The notes: generated from the sequence alone by a model not told the origin. Positions 20,187-30,101 are shown, numbered from the stretch's first letter. The stretch is 64,000 nucleotides of DNA from Leifsonia sp. Root4 (GCF_001425085.1 NZ_LMDN01000001.1:695100-759099); one strand, 5' to 3'. Translations and numbers: made by a program.

Positions 20187-20247
20187 TTCGGCAGTCTACG
20201 CCTGTATACAGTGTGCACCGCGCCGTCGGGCGTGTTGCGCCGACAAA

Positions 20248-20281
20248 AAAGACCCGGATGGCCGAAGCCATCCGGGTCTTT
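20248..20281. terminator. Terminator downstream of groES
   Basis: AAGACCCGGATGGC pairs with GCCATCCGGGTCTT around a CGAA loop, with an A-run on the left and T-run on the right, so it is an intrinsic terminator on the minus strand 16 bases after the groES stop. Confidence 0.85.
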
Positions 20282-20296
20282 CGAAAACGGTGATGC

Positions 20297-20593
20297 TTAG
20301 CGCACGACCACAGCGAGCACGTCGCGAGCCGACAGCACGAGGAGGTCCTCGCCGCCGAACTTCACTTCGGTTCCGCCGTACTTGGAGTAGAGAACCTTGT
20401 CGCCGACTGCGACGTCGAGCGGAATGCGGTTGCCATTGTCGTCGATGCGACCGGGGCCCACAGCCACGACCTCGCCCTCCTGGGGCTTCTCCTTGGCGGT
20501 GTCAGGAATGACGAGTCCCGACGCAGTGACCTGCTCGGCCTCAACCTGCTTGATGACAATGCGATCCTCGAGCGGCTTGATGCTGACCGACAC
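20297..20593 (-). CDS. groES: Co-chaperonin GroES (Cpn10)
   Basis: 98 residues, the usual length: [34 protein letters not shown] with the mobile loop, [36 protein letters not shown], and the C-terminal [13 protein letters not shown]. The heptameric lid of the GroEL chamber. No groEL follows; the gene is alone between a terminator and its own heat-shock promoter with two CIRCE operators. Confidence 0.97.
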   Translation of the reverse strand: MSVSIKPLEDRIVIKQVEAEQVTASGLVIPDTAKEKPQEGEVVAVGPGRIDDNGNRIPLDVAVGDKVLYSKYGGTEVKFGGEDLLVLSARDVLAVVVR

Positions 20594-20623
20594 GGTTGAC
20601 CTCTTTCTAGAAAAGACGTGGAG

Positions 20624-20650
20624 TTAGCACACTCACACCGAGAGTGCTAA
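20624..20650 (-). promoter_or_regulatory. CIRCE operator (HrcA site), start-proximal
   Basis: TTAGCACAC-N9-GAGTGCTAA: one mismatch from the consensus TTAGCACTC-N9-GAGTGCTAA. It lies just downstream of the predicted -10 box, over the transcription start. Confidence 0.92.
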
Positions 20651-20654
20651 GTCG

Positions 20655-20683
20655 AGTTTAGGCCTTGGTTGGCACTCGTGCAA
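20655..20683 (-). promoter_or_regulatory. groES promoter
   Basis: Minus strand TTGCAC (20678-20683), 17-base spacer, TAAACT (20655-20660). The -35 box lies inside the spacer of the upstream CIRCE and the -10 box just before the downstream CIRCE, so HrcA would block both edges. Confidence 0.75.
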
Positions 20684-20695
20684 CGTGAGTGCCAG
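20669..20695 (-). promoter_or_regulatory. Second CIRCE-like operator
   Basis: TTGGCACTC-N9-GAGTGCCAG, two imperfect CIRCE halves with the exact 9-base spacing, centred on the -35 box of groES. Confidence 0.8.
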
Positions 20696-20778
20696 TGAAT
20701 ACGCCCAGAGAGTACGCCGGATCGATGGCCGGGGCACCGGCACAGTCGCCGCCCCGCTGCGGTGTTAGCGTGGCAGCT

Positions 20779-21981
20779 ATGGAACGCTCCGAGCTCATCG
20801 AATTGCTCTCCCCCGAGGGGCTGCGGCTCCTCGACTCACTGCCGGAGTGGGATTCCTCTGCCGACGTCGTGCGCACGGTCGCCGAGCTGCGCAAGGCCGG
20901 GCACGCTCCCGGTCTCGTCGCCGCCGTGCTCAGCCAGGCCAAGCTGCGCGCCAAGGCCGCGGGCAAGTTCGGTGAGTTCGCCCGCACCATGCTCTTCACC
21001 GAGGCGGGCCTCGAGCAGGCGACGCGTCTCCGTGTCGCCGCGCTGCACGCCGGACGCTTCGCCGGCGCAGGGGTGAAGCACGTTGCCGATCTCGGCTGCG
21101 GCATCGGCGGGGACGCCATCGCCATGGCCGCACTGGAGCTGCGGGTCACCGCGGCCGATGCCGATGAGATCACCGCGACGCTGGCCTCGTTCAACCTCGC
21201 GCCGTTCCCACATGCGACGGTGTTGCACGCCCGCGCAGAGGAGGTCGACCTCGGGGCCCTGGACGGCGGCCCGGCCGATGGCGTCTACCTCGACCCCGCC
21301 CGCCGCAGCGCTGGGCACGGCAACACCTCCAGGCTCACCCGGCCGGAGGACTACACGCCGTCGCTGGACTTCGCGTTCGGCCTGGCCGAGCGGATGCCGA
21401 CCGGCGTCAAGCTTGGCCCGGGCTTCGATCGCTCGCTGATCCCGGCCGAGGCGGAGGCGCAGTGGGTCTCTGTCGACGGCCAGCTCGTCGAGATGGGACT
21501 CTGGTTCGGCGCGCTCGCGCGGCCCGGCATCCGACGCAGCGCCCTGGTGCTGGGTCGCGACGGCAGCCACGAGCTCTCTGCGGCGGCCGACAGCGACGAC
21601 GTCGAGGTCGGCGAACTCGGCGCGTACATCTACGAACCGGACGGGGCCGTCATCCGCTCACGGCTGATCGGTGACCTCGCCCGCGCGCTCGGCGCATCGA
21701 TGATGAGCGATGGCATCGCCTATCTCACGGCGGATGCCGCGCACGAGACCCCGTTCGCCACGTGCTTCCGCGTGATCGAGCGGCTGCCGGCCGACGAGAA
21801 GAAGCTCAAGGCCGCCCTGGCCGCCCGCGGCATCGGCACGCTGGAGATCAAGAAGCGCGGCATCGACATCGACCCGGCCACGCTGCGCTCCCGGCTGAAG
21901 CTCAAGGGCACGGCATCCGCCACGATCGTGCTCACCCGCGCCGCCGGCAAGCACGTGACTCTGCTCGTGGAGCGCGTGTAA
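20779..21981 (+). CDS. THUMP-like SAM-dependent methyltransferase
   Basis: 400 residues from ATG at 20779. The Rossmann methyltransferase core shows VADLGCGIGGDAIAMAAL (SAM-binding loop, near residue 100) and an acidic strand end AADADEITA; VYLDPARR fits the post-IV DPAR/DPPY-type motif. The C-terminal third (EIKKRGIDIDPATLRSRLKLKG) is the THUMP-like domain of this family. Substrate unknown; a nucleic-acid substrate is suggested by the DPARR motif. TAGCGT 7 bases before ATG fits a leaderless start; divergent from groES. Confidence 0.82.
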   Translation: MERSELIELLSPEGLRLLDSLPEWDSSADVVRTVAELRKAGHAPGLVAAVLSQAKLRAKAAGKFGEFARTMLFTEAGLEQATRLRVAALHAGRFAGAGVKHVADLGCGIGGDAIAMAALELRVTAADADEITATLASFNLAPFPHATVLHARAEEVDLGALDGGPADGVYLDPARRSAGHGNTSRLTRPEDYTPSLDFAFGLAERMPTGVKLGPGFDRSLIPAEAEAQWVSVDGQLVEMGLWFGALARPGIRRSALVLGRDGSHELSAAADSDDVEVGELGAYIYEPDGAVIRSRLIGDLARALGASMMSDGIAYLTADAAHETPFATCFRVIERLPADEKKLKAALAARGIGTLEIKKRGIDIDPATLRSRLKLKGTASATIVLTRAAGKHVTLLVERV

Positions 21982-22001
21982 CCACCGGGCGAACGCGCAG
22001 A

Positions 22002-22033
22002 AACGGCTCCCATCCGTGCGGATGGGAGCCGTT
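22002..22033. terminator. Bidirectional terminator between convergent genes
   Basis: AACGGCTCCCATCC pairs exactly with 22020-22033 around a GTGC loop, between the stop codons of the methyltransferase gene (+) and the DUF4190 gene (-). Confidence 0.85.
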
Positions 22034-22051
22034 GCTGGGAACTCGCGGCGC

Positions 22052-22606
22052 CTAGTAGTTGTAGGTGCCGTCGAAGTTCGGGTTCGAGGCGAGCGCCGCG
22101 AAGAAGGCGATCAGAGCGATCGTCACGATGATGCCGATGACGAGGCCGACGTAGCCGATGATGAGGCCGGCGATCGCCATGCCGCGGCCACCCTCTGCCG
22201 TCTTCTTGATCTGGCTGAGCGACAGGTGGCCGAAGATGATGCCGACCAGGAAGGTGATTCCGGTGAACAGACCGGCGATCGAGGCGACCAGCGACACGAT
22301 GGCGAAGGTGTTCGTCTTCGGTGCGGCACCGAAAGCGGGCTGGCCGTAGCCGGCAGCAGGGGCGCCGTATGCCGGGGCACCGTAGGCCGGAGCCGGCGGA
22401 ACCTCACCGTACGCAGGGGCGGGCGGAGCCTGCGGGGCACCGTAGGCGGGAGCCGGCGGAACCTCAGAGGCCGCTGGGGGCGCGACATAGGCCGGAGCTG
22501 CGGGAACCTCGGGGGCCGCTGGAACGTCTGGGGTTGCCGGAACATCGGGCGTGTTCGGCGGCGTCGGCTCGCTGGGCGGTACGGGGGGCAGATTCTGATC
22601 GGTCAT
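22052..22606 (-). CDS. DUF4190 family membrane protein with Pro/Ala-rich N-terminus
   Basis: 184 residues from ATG at 22606. Residues 1-95 are low-complexity, with repeated PPAPAYGAP/PPAPAYGEV units and no predicted structure. Residues about 100-170 hold two membrane helices (TNTFAIVSLVASIAGLFTG and GMAIAGLIIGYVGLVIGIIV) separated by FGHLSLSQIKKTAEGGRG, the DUF4190 signature. Function unknown; probably an inner-membrane protein with a disordered cytoplasmic tail. Confidence 0.83.
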   Translation of the reverse strand: MTDQNLPPVPPSEPTPPNTPDVPATPDVPAAPEVPAAPAYVAPPAASEVPPAPAYGAPQAPPAPAYGEVPPAPAYGAPAYGAPAAGYGQPAFGAAPKTNTFAIVSLVASIAGLFTGITFLVGIIFGHLSLSQIKKTAEGGRGMAIAGLIIGYVGLVIGIIVTIALIAFFAALASNPNFDGTYNY

Positions 22607-22808
22607 GGTTTGAGCCCTTCTCGTCTGCGGTGCGGGCCAATCCGGCCTCACGGTCACCGCGGAGCTATGGTCGCATCGAGCAGTCTGGCTGTCAACGACA
22701 GCGGCAACCGGGCGACACACCTCAAGCCTAGACCTCAGCTTCAAGGTTGTGCGGCGTCAGCACAGGAAATCGACAGCTCAGCTGAATGAGTGAGTGCACC
22801 TGGATGGG

Positions 22809-23891
22809 TCAGTGCACCTGGATGTCGGTGACGGGCAGGGTCGAGTCCGCGCCGAAGTCCAGCGAGCTGGGCTCATGGCCCGTCATGATCAACTGCGCGC
22901 CGAGTGCGGCGATCATCGCCCCGTTGTCGGTGCAGAGGCTCAGTGGCGGGATGCGCAGCTCGATGCCGGCTGCGGCGGCCCGCGCCCCGGCCACCTCGCG
23001 CACGCGTGCATTGGCCACAACGCCGCCGCCGAGCAGCAGCCGCGGCACCCCGTGGTCGGTGCAGGCGGCGATCGCCTTGCCGATCAGCACATCGACGACG
23101 GCCTCGCGGAAGCTCGCGGCGACATCGGCGACGGGCACCGGCTCTCCGGCATCCTGCTTCTGCTCAACCCAGCGGGCGACGGCCGTCTTGAGCCCGGAGA
23201 AACTGAAGTCGTAGCGGTGCTTGGCCATGTCTTTGGGCAGTGTGAGCCCGCGGGGGAAGCGAATCGCCTTGGGGTTGCCGTCGGCAGCGAGGCGGTCGAT
23301 GTGCGGGCCGCCGGGATAGGGCAGGCCGAGCACGCGGGCGACCTTGTCGAAGGCCTCCCCCGCCGCGTCATCGATGGTCTCGCCGAGCAGTTCGACGTCA
23401 CCGGTGAGGTCGCGCACCAGCAGCAGCGAGGTGTGCCCGCCAGAGACGAGCAGGGCGATGGTCGGGTACTCCAGCGGCTCGGAGACGCCGTCCTGCCCGG
23501 TGGCGAGCAGATCGGCGCCGACGTGGCCGACGAGGTGGTTGACGGCGTAGATCGGCTTGTCCAGCGCGATCGCGAGCGCCTTGGCCGCGCCGACGCCCAC
23601 CATCAGCGCCCCGGCGAGCCCGGGACCGCTCGTGACGGCCACGGCGTCGATGTCTTCGAGCCGGATGTCGGCCTCCGCCAGTGCCGCGGTGATCGCCGGT
23701 GTCATCTCCTCGAGGTGTGCGCGGGCGGCCACCTCGGGCACGACCCCTCCGTAGCGCGCGTGCTCGTCCATCGACGATGCGATCGTGTTGGCGAGCAGTG
23801 TCGTGCCGCGCACGATCCCGATTCCGGTCTCGTCACAGCTCGTCTCGATGCCGAGCACGAGTGGATCGGTGCGGTTCATGGTGCTGCTCAC
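22809..23891 (-). CDS. tsaD: tRNA N6-adenosine threonylcarbamoyltransferase TsaD
   Basis: Transfers threonylcarbamoyl to A37 of ANN-decoding tRNAs (t6A). 360 residues with [12 protein letters not shown], the metal-binding histidines in [25 protein letters not shown] and, near the end, [13 protein letters not shown]. The GTG start at 23891 overlaps the rimI stop (GTGA); an ATG four codons downstream (23879) is possible. Works with TsaB and TsaE, both encoded in this operon; TsaC is not in the window. Confidence 0.96.
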   Translation of the reverse strand: MSSTMNRTDPLVLGIETSCDETGIGIVRGTTLLANTIASSMDEHARYGGVVPEVAARAHLEEMTPAITAALAEADIRLEDIDAVAVTSGPGLAGALMVGVGAAKALAIALDKPIYAVNHLVGHVGADLLATGQDGVSEPLEYPTIALLVSGGHTSLLLVRDLTGDVELLGETIDDAAGEAFDKVARVLGLPYPGGPHIDRLAADGNPKAIRFPRGLTLPKDMAKHRYDFSFSGLKTAVARWVEQKQDAGEPVPVADVAASFREAVVDVLIGKAIAACTDHGVPRLLLGGGVVANARVREVAGARAAAAGIELRIPPLSLCTDNGAMIAALGAQLIMTGHEPSSLDFGADSTLPVTDIQVH

Positions 23892-24412
23892 GAGGGTGTC
23901 TCCTGCTGCTTGAAAGTGATGTCGCCCGACTGGGCCAGGCCCGGCTGCGGCGCGGTGATCGCCAGCCGCATCACGACGGCGTCGACGTTGTCGGGTTTGT
24001 AGTAGCCGCGGCGAACGCCGATCTCGGCGAAGCCGAGCTTCTCGTAGAGGTGTCTGGCCCCCGGATTGTCTGCACGCACCTCGAGGAACAGCTCTCGCGC
24101 GCCGCGGCTGCGCGCCTCGTCGATCAGGCGCAGCATGAGCACCCGGCCGAGGCCCTTGCCCTGAGCGGCCTCTGCGACGGCGATCGTCTGGATGTCGGCC
24201 TCGAAGGCGCCGCGCGGGGCGAGCAGCCCGGCGTAGGCCTCGATGCGCTGCGGTGCCTCGGGCGGGAACGCCACCAGGTAGTAGCAGTTGGGGTCGGAGA
24301 CGTCGCGCGCCATCGCCTCTGGCGACCAGGCGTCCGTCGGGAACATCGCCGTCTCGATGGCCATGATCGCCGGAACGTCTGCGGCACCGGCCCGGCGCAG
24401 CTGCCAGGTCAC
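23888..24412 (-). CDS. rimI: RimI-type N-alpha-acetyltransferase
   Basis: 174-residue GNAT protein with the acetyl-CoA loop [22 protein letters not shown] and the RimI C-terminal pattern [28 protein letters not shown]. RimI acetylates the N-terminus of ribosomal protein S18 in E. coli; the substrate here is not known. Starts 4 bases inside the end of tsaB and ends 4 bases inside tsaD, as usual for this cluster. Confidence 0.92.
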   Translation of the reverse strand: MTWQLRRAGAADVPAIMAIETAMFPTDAWSPEAMARDVSDPNCYYLVAFPPEAPQRIEAYAGLLAPRGAFEADIQTIAVAEAAQGKGLGRVLMLRLIDEARSRGARELFLEVRADNPGARHLYEKLGFAEIGVRRGYYKPDNVDAVVMRLAITAPQPGLAQSGDITFKQQETPS

Positions 24413-25077
24413 CGGGTGACCCTCTTGGGACCGGTGGAGATCATGACGTCGGGCGAGCGGAGGTAGAGCGGCTCGTCGGCGGCGAATGGACGGCCGGCGG
24501 CGAAGCTGAGTTCTGCGAACATGCCGAGGGCGCCGGCGGAGACCTCTGCGGCATCCAGACGTTCCACATCACCGGCGAAGGCGAGGCCGTCGAGAACGCT
24601 CGTCGACACCTCGTCGGGCTTTGCGAGGCCGGGGCCGCCGCGGCGAACGGGCAGACCGAGCGCATCGACGCCCGAGTAGGCGCTCCAGTAGAGCTCGCGG
24701 CGCCGCGCGTCGGTCACCACCAGCAGTGGCGCGTCGACCGGAGTGCCGGTCGTTGCGAATCGGCCTCCGTAGTGGGCGAAGGCGATGGCGTCGTGGCTCA
24801 CGACGGGCACGAGCGGCTTGCCGAGTGCGAGCGCGAAGGTGCGGGCGGCGGCGATGCCGACGCGCAGGCCGGTGAACGGGCCGGGGCCCATTCCGGCGAC
24901 GACGCCGGAGAGGGCGCCGCGGCTGGTTCCGGATGCCGCGAGGCACTCCTGGATCATGCCGCCGATGACCTCGGCGTGGCGCATCGTGTCGGCCACGGAG
25001 CGTTCCGCGAGGATCCCGGCGTCACGGTCGACAATGGCGACACTCGTTCCGGCGGAGGTATCGATCGCGAGGAGCAT
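24409..25077 (-). CDS. tsaB: tRNA threonylcarbamoyladenosine complex dimerisation subunit TsaB
   Basis: 222 residues of the ASKHA fold: [16 protein letters not shown] at the N-terminus and [35 protein letters not shown], the TsaB hallmark. Non-catalytic partner that dimerises with TsaD. TAGGCT then GGAGGG precede the ATG, so it has either its own close promoter or a strong ribosome site, and a 61-base gap separates it from tsaE. Confidence 0.94.
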   Translation of the reverse strand: MLLAIDTSAGTSVAIVDRDAGILAERSVADTMRHAEVIGGMIQECLAASGTSRGALSGVVAGMGPGPFTGLRVGIAAARTFALALGKPLVPVVSHDAIAFAHYGGRFATTGTPVDAPLLVVTDARRRELYWSAYSGVDALGLPVRRGGPGLAKPDEVSTSVLDGLAFAGDVERLDAAEVSAGALGMFAELSFAAGRPFAADEPLYLRSPDVMISTGPKRVTR

Positions 25078-25138
25078 CCCTCCAGCCTACGCGCGCGATG
25101 CGCAGCATCGCGAAAGGCGGCAGCCTGCGCCCGGGAGA

Positions 25139-25630
25139 CTACGCGGCGAACTCGGTGCCGGCCCAGCGCGGCCCGAAGCCGCGCACGGTGACCACGCGGG
25201 GCTCGTCGCCGTCCAGCTCCGCTGAGTCTGCGGCGTCCGGCCCGGCCCCCGTCGGTCGCTGCAGGGTCAGCTCCAGCCAGGACTCGCTCACGCCGTCGAG
25301 CATGCCTGCGCCCCACTCCACGACGACCACCGAGTTCGCGTAGTCGATGTCGAGGTCGTCGAGCTCCCTGGCGTCGCCGAGCCGATAGGCGTCGACGTGC
25401 ACGAGCGCCGGCCCGCCGACGACGCTCGGATGGGTGCGGGCGAGCACGAAGGTCGGGCTGGTGACGGTGCCGCGGATTCCGAGCCCCTCGCCGAGGCCGC
25501 GGGTGAAGGTGGTCTTGCCCGCGCCGAGCGGGCCGTCGAGCACGAGCAGGTCGCCGGCGTTCAGACGCACGGCCATGGCCGCTCCGAACTCGTGCATCTC
25601 GTCGGCCGTGTCGATGGTGCGGGTGATCAC
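25139..25630 (-). CDS. tsaE: tRNA threonylcarbamoyladenosine complex ATPase TsaE
   Basis: 163 residues from GTG at 25630, whose GTGA overlaps the alr stop. Walker A GPLGAGKTTFTRGLGEGLG, then VTSPTFVLARTH and HVDAYRLGDARELDDLDID, all typical of TsaE/YjeE. The last 35 residues are an actinobacterial extension. ATPase needed to recycle the TsaB-TsaD complex. The frame is open well upstream inside alr, so a longer form can be drawn but lacks support. Confidence 0.93.
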   Translation of the reverse strand: MITRTIDTADEMHEFGAAMAVRLNAGDLLVLDGPLGAGKTTFTRGLGEGLGIRGTVTSPTFVLARTHPSVVGGPALVHVDAYRLGDARELDDLDIDYANSVVVVEWGAGMLDGVSESWLELTLQRPTGAGPDAADSAELDGDEPRVVTVRGFGPRWAGTEFAA

Positions 25631-26766
25631 CTGGTGCTCCGGGGAACGCGCTGGCCGATGCGGGTGACGATCTCGTAATTGATCGTGCCCGCGGCATCCG
25701 CCCAGTTCTCTGCGCTCGGAACCCCACGCGTCGGATCGCCGAACAGCACGACCTCGTCGCCCGTGTGCACCTCGGCGTCGCCGACGTCGACGATGAACTG
25801 GTCCATGGCGATGCGGCCGACGACCGGGTGCACAACACCGCCGATCGAGACGCTGGCCCGACCCGACGCCTGACGGGGGATTCCGTCGGCATAGCCGAGC
25901 GGCACGAGCACCAGCGTGGTGTCCCGCTCGGCCCGCCAGGTGTAGTCGTAGCTGGCCGCGGTGCCGGCCAGCACCCGGCGCACGGCGGCGATGCGGGCGG
26001 TGAGTGTCATCACGGGCACGAGGTCGAGGCCGTCCGGGAGGGAGTCGCCCCAGGGCGAGAGCCCGTAGATGCCGATGCCGATGCGCACCATGGAGTAGCG
26101 CGCGGCCGGCAGGCTGAGCGCGGCGGCCGTTGCGGCGATGTGCAGCAACGCCGGGCTGAGCCCCTCGGCCTTCGCCGCCGCGATGCCGCGGTCGAAGAGT
26201 GCGCATTGCGCGGCGTCATCGGCCGGCGAGGCGTTGGAGAGGTGGCTGAAGAGGCCGTCCACGCGCAGCTCTCCGGCGAGCTCGGCCTCGCGGGCGGCCA
26301 CGAAGACGTCCGCCCACTCGCCGGCTCCGATGCCGTTGCGGCTCAGCCCGGTGTCGAGCTTCAGCTGGACGGATGCCACGCGCCGCAGTGCGCGAGCGGC
26401 ATCCGCCACCGCCCGCAACTGCGCGAGGGAGGAGATCCCGATACTCACCTCGGCAGCGATCGCCGCCGCGAAATCCGCGTCCTGGCCGTGCAGCCAAGCG
26501 AGGATCGGCGCTGTCACCCCGGCGGAACGCAACTCGAGGGCCTCGCCGATGTCGGCGACGCCGAGCCAGTCGACTCCGCCGTCCTGAGCGGCGAGGGCGA
26601 CCGCGATCGCACCGTGGCCGTAGGCGTTCGCCTTCACCACCGCCATCACGAGCGGCGCTGGTGCGGTGTCGCGGCCCACGAACGCGCGGATGGCGCGCAG
26701 ATTGCCACGCACCGCGTCCAGGTCGATCACCGCAGCGCGCAGTGCCGCTTCGCTGTTGCCGCTCAT
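25627..26766 (-). CDS. alr: Alanine racemase
   Basis: Makes D-alanine for peptidoglycan. 379 residues: PLP lysine in VVKANAYGHGA near residue 45, RNGIGAGEW, SMVRIGIGIYGLSPWG, and the C-terminal beta domain with the catalytic tyrosine in TAASYDYTWRAERDTTLVLVPLGYADGIPR and IVGRIAMDQFIVDVGD-type segment. Starts 4 bases inside the acpS end (ATGA). Confidence 0.96.
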   Translation of the reverse strand: MSGNSEAALRAAVIDLDAVRGNLRAIRAFVGRDTAPAPLVMAVVKANAYGHGAIAVALAAQDGGVDWLGVADIGEALELRSAGVTAPILAWLHGQDADFAAAIAAEVSIGISSLAQLRAVADAARALRRVASVQLKLDTGLSRNGIGAGEWADVFVAAREAELAGELRVDGLFSHLSNASPADDAAQCALFDRGIAAAKAEGLSPALLHIAATAAALSLPAARYSMVRIGIGIYGLSPWGDSLPDGLDLVPVMTLTARIAAVRRVLAGTAASYDYTWRAERDTTLVLVPLGYADGIPRQASGRASVSIGGVVHPVVGRIAMDQFIVDVGDAEVHTGDEVVLFGDPTRGVPSAENWADAAGTINYEIVTRIGQRVPRSTR

Positions 26767-27176
26767 GTCTCGTCCGTTCCCGTTGCAGATGGTGCAGGTG
26801 GTGCTGGTGGTGCTGGTGTCGTCGGTTCCGATTCCGCGATCACGAAGGCCGTCGCGATTCCGGCGTCATGGCTCATCGAGAGGTGGATCCGCGTGATGCC
26901 GCGGGCCGCGGCCTCGGCGGCCGTCGCGCCGTGCAGCGCGAAGCCGGGGTTGCCGTCTCGGTCGTTGATGACCTCCATGTCGTGCCAGCGCAGCATCTCC
27001 GGACCGCCGAGCGCTTTGATCAGCGCTTCCTTGGCGGCGAAGCGGGCAGCCAGTGAGTGCACCGGCTTGCTTCGTTCGCTCTCGGCGAACAAGCGCTCGA
27101 GGAGCCGTGGGGTGCGGGCGATGGCGCGCTCGAATCGCGCGAGGTCGACGACGTCGATCCCGATCCCGACGATCAT
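26763..27176 (-). CDS. acpS: Holo-[acyl-carrier-protein] synthase
   Basis: Transfers 4'-phosphopantetheine from CoA to acyl carrier protein. 137 residues: MIVGIGIDVVDLARFERA with the metal-binding Asp, and RFAAKEALIKALG with the second metal ligand. A Pro/Ala/Thr-rich tail of about 15 residues closes the protein. Located 37 bases after glmS. Confidence 0.94.
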   Translation of the reverse strand: MIVGIGIDVVDLARFERAIARTPRLLERLFAESERSKPVHSLAARFAAKEALIKALGGPEMLRWHDMEVINDRDGNPGFALHGATAAEAAARGITRIHLSMSHDAGIATAFVIAESEPTTPAPPAPPAPSATGTDET

Positions 27177-27213
27177 CCGAGTCCGCCGATCATTCGACTC
27201 CGCGTGGCACGCG

Positions 27214-29064
27214 CTACTCCACCGTGACGGACTTGGCGAGGTTGCGCGGCTGGTCGACGTCGAGGCCCTTGGCGATGGAGAGCTCCATCGCGAAGATCTG
27301 CAGCGGAACGACGGCCAGCAGCGGCTCGAACAGCGGCCCGGCGAGCGGGATCCGTACGACCTCGTCGGCGAACGGCAGCACCGCGACGTCGCCCTGCTCG
27401 GCGATCGCGATCACACGGGCGCCGCGGGCGCGGATCTCCTGGATGTTCGAGACGACCTTGGGGTGCAGCGTCGCCGAGCCCCGCGGGCTCGGAACAACGA
27501 CGAACACGGGCTGGCCCGGCTCGATCAGGGCGATCGGGCCGTGCTTGAGCTCGCCGGCGGCGAATCCCTCCGCGTGGATGTACGCGAGCTCCTTGAGCTT
27601 GAGCGCACCCTCCATGGCGATGGGGAAGCCGACGTGGCGACCGAGGAAGAGCACGGCACGGGTGTCGGCCATCCAGTGCGCGAGCTGCGCAATCGTTGCG
27701 CTGGATTCCAGCACCGTCGCGATCTTCGCGGGGATCGCGAGGAGCTCAGCCACCTGCTCGGCCTGCTCGGCCTCGCTCAGCGTGCCGCGCACGCGGGCCA
27801 GGTGCAGGCCGAAGAGGTAGAGGGCGGTGATCTGGGCGACGAAGGCCTTGGTGGATGCCACGGCGACCTCTGGTCCGGCGTGCGTGTAGACGACCGCATC
27901 CGATTCGCGCGGAATCGTCGCGCCCTGGGTGTTGCACACCGAGATCACGCGGGCCCCGGCCTCGCGTGCGTACTTGACGGCCATCAGCGTGTCCATGGTC
28001 TCGCCGGACTGGCTGATCGAGATCACGAGGGTGTCCTCGGTGATCACCGGGTCGCGGTAGCGGAACTCGTGGCTGAGCTCGACGGTCACGGGAACCCGCG
28101 CCCACTTCTCGATCGCGTACTGCGCGGTCATGCCGGCGTATGCGGCCGTTCCGCAGGCGATGATCACGATGCGGCGGATGCCGGCGAGCACGTCATCGCC
28201 GAATGCGGCCAGCTCCGGCACGACGACGGCATCCCCGACGATGCGGCCGCGCAGGGTGTTGGCGACGGCGTCGGGCTGCTCTGCGACCTCCTTGGCCATG
28301 AAGCTGGACCAGCCACCCTTGTCTGCGGCTGCGGCATCCCACTCGACCTCGAATGTCTCGACCTCGACCGGGGCGCCGGCGAAGTCGGTGACCACGACGG
28401 CGTCGGGGGTGATGGCAACGATCTGGTCCTGGCCGACGGCCATCGCGGTGCGGGTGTACTGCACGAAGGCTGCGACGTCGGAACCGAGGAAGTTCTCACC
28501 GTCGCCGAGGCCGATGACGAGCGGCGAGTTGCGGCGCGCGCCGACGACAAGGTTCGGCTCATCGCGGTGCAGGGCCAGCAGCGTGAAGGCTCCGTCGAGG
28601 CGGCTGACCACGTTGCGGAAGGCCGCACGCAGGTCGCCGGTCTGCCGGTACTCGCGGCCGAGCAGTACTGCGGCGACCTCGGTGTCGGTCTCACTCTCGA
28701 AGTCGTAGCCCTCGGCCAACAGCTCGTTCTTGAGCTCGGTGAAGTTCTCGATGATGCCGTTGTGGATCAGCGCGAGCTTGCCGTCGTCGCCGAGGTGCGG
28801 GTGGGCGTTCACATCGGTCGGACCGCCGTGGGTCGCCCACCGGGTGTGACCGATGCCGGCGCGGCCGTCCTCGATCGGGTGCGCGGCGAGCTCATCGGTG
28901 AGCTTGACGAGCTTGCCGGACTTCTTGGCCGTGCCGAGATTTCCCGCGTCGTCGATCACCGCAACGCCGGCCGAGTCATAACCGCGGTACTCCAGACGGC
29001 GCAGTCCGCCGACGAGTACCTCGAGGCTCTTCTTGTCACCGACATATCCAACGATTCCACACAT
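27214..29064 (-). CDS. glmS: Glutamine--fructose-6-phosphate aminotransferase (isomerising)
   Basis: Makes glucosamine-6-phosphate, entering UDP-GlcNAc and peptidoglycan synthesis. 616 residues beginning MCGIVGYVG with the catalytic Cys2, GHTRWATHGGPTDVNAHPH, two SIS sugar-isomerase domains (ISISQSGETMDTL, VASTKAF) and LAKSVTVE at the C-terminus. TAAAAT at 29073-29078, 8 bases before ATG, suggests a leaderless promoter. No glmS-ribozyme-like leader fits in the gap to coaA. glmM lies 1.1 kb away. Confidence 0.97.
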   Translation of the reverse strand: MCGIVGYVGDKKSLEVLVGGLRRLEYRGYDSAGVAVIDDAGNLGTAKKSGKLVKLTDELAAHPIEDGRAGIGHTRWATHGGPTDVNAHPHLGDDGKLALIHNGIIENFTELKNELLAEGYDFESETDTEVAAVLLGREYRQTGDLRAAFRNVVSRLDGAFTLLALHRDEPNLVVGARRNSPLVIGLGDGENFLGSDVAAFVQYTRTAMAVGQDQIVAITPDAVVVTDFAGAPVEVETFEVEWDAAAADKGGWSSFMAKEVAEQPDAVANTLRGRIVGDAVVVPELAAFGDDVLAGIRRIVIIACGTAAYAGMTAQYAIEKWARVPVTVELSHEFRYRDPVITEDTLVISISQSGETMDTLMAVKYAREAGARVISVCNTQGATIPRESDAVVYTHAGPEVAVASTKAFVAQITALYLFGLHLARVRGTLSEAEQAEQVAELLAIPAKIATVLESSATIAQLAHWMADTRAVLFLGRHVGFPIAMEGALKLKELAYIHAEGFAAGELKHGPIALIEPGQPVFVVVPSPRGSATLHPKVVSNIQEIRARGARVIAIAEQGDVAVLPFADEVVRIPLAGPLFEPLLAVVPLQIFAMELSIAKGLDVDQPRNLAKSVTVE

Positions 29065-29147
29065 GAGACATGATTTTAGTCGACTAAAAGCTGTGAGCTC
29101 CGGACGCGGCGACTGGGGCACGCCGCATGCCAGTAAACTCGGGGGTT

Positions 29148-30101
29148 ATGGCCGAGCAGCGCAACCAGAATGGCAGTGGCCACAACTCTCCGTTCGTCGA
29201 GTTGGAGCGCGCCGATTGGGCCGCACTGGCGTCATCCACCCGCCTGCCGCTGCAGGAGACAGAGCTCGTGCAACTTCGCGGCCTCGGTGAACCGTTGAAC
29301 CTCTCCGAGGTGACCGACGTCTACCTGCCGCTCAGCCGGCTGCTCAATCTCTATGTGGCCGGAACCAAGCAGCTGCACCGCGCCACGAGCGACTTCCTCG
29401 GTGAACGCTCGGCGACGACGCCGTTCGTCATCGGTGTCGCCGGCTCTGTTGCCGTCGGCAAGTCGACGATCGCCCGCCTGCTGCGCGAGCTGCTGGCCCG
29501 GTGGGAGGACACCCCCCGCGTCGAGCTCGTGACGACCGACGGCTTCCTCCTGCCCAACGCCGAGCTTGAGCGCCGTGGCCTGATGGAGCGCAAGGGCTTT
29601 CCCGAGTCCTATGACCGCCGTGCGCTGCTGCGCTTCGTGAACGCGGTGAAGTCGGGGGCGCCGGAGGTGCGCGCGCCGTTCTACTCGCACCTCAGCTACG
29701 ACATCGTGCCCGACGCCCAGATCACCGTGCGCCAGCCCGATGTGCTGATCGTCGAGGGCCTGAACGTGCTGCAGCCACCCGCACCTGGCCACCGCCTCGC
29801 CGTGAGCGACCTCTTCGACTTCACGGTCTACGTCGATGCGCGCACCTCCGACATCGCCCGCTGGTACGAGGAGCGCTTCCTCAAACTGCAGCGCGGGGCG
29901 TTCAGCAACCCGAAGTCCTACTTCCACCGCTTCGCCTCGCTCTCCGAGGAGCAGGCGCGCGCCCGCGCCCGCGGCATCTGGCAGAGCATCAACGAGCCGA
30001 ATCTGTTGCAGAACATCCGCCCGACCCGCTCCCGCGCCACGCTCGTGCTCCGCAAGGACTCGGACCACGCCGTCTCCAGCGTGCTCCTCCGCAAGCTCTA
30101 A
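29148..30101 (+). CDS. coaA: Type I pantothenate kinase
   Basis: Phosphorylates pantothenate, the first step of CoA synthesis. 317 residues: P-loop [55 protein letters not shown] and IVEGLNVLQ, all signatures of the bacterial CoaA class. TAAACT at 29134-29139, 8 bases before ATG, fits a leaderless start; it is divergent from glmS with about 80 bases between the starts. Confidence 0.95.
   Translation: MAEQRNQNGSGHNSPFVELERADWAALASSTRLPLQETELVQLRGLGEPLNLSEVTDVYLPLSRLLNLYVAGTKQLHRATSDFLGERSATTPFVIGVAGSVAVGKSTIARLLRELLARWEDTPRVELVTTDGFLLPNAELERRGLMERKGFPESYDRRALLRFVNAVKSGAPEVRAPFYSHLSYDIVPDAQITVRQPDVLIVEGLNVLQPPAPGHRLAVSDLFDFTVYVDARTSDIARWYEERFLKLQRGAFSNPKSYFHRFASLSEEQARARARGIWQSINEPNLLQNIRPTRSRATLVLRKDSDHAVSSVLLRKL

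Noticed and set aside
25765-29073. Open frame of 1102 codons on + opposite alr, acpS and glmS
   Set aside because: It is antisense to three certain genes; long mirror frames are expected at this GC content, and the translation is low-complexity and His/Arg/Asp-rich with no domain.
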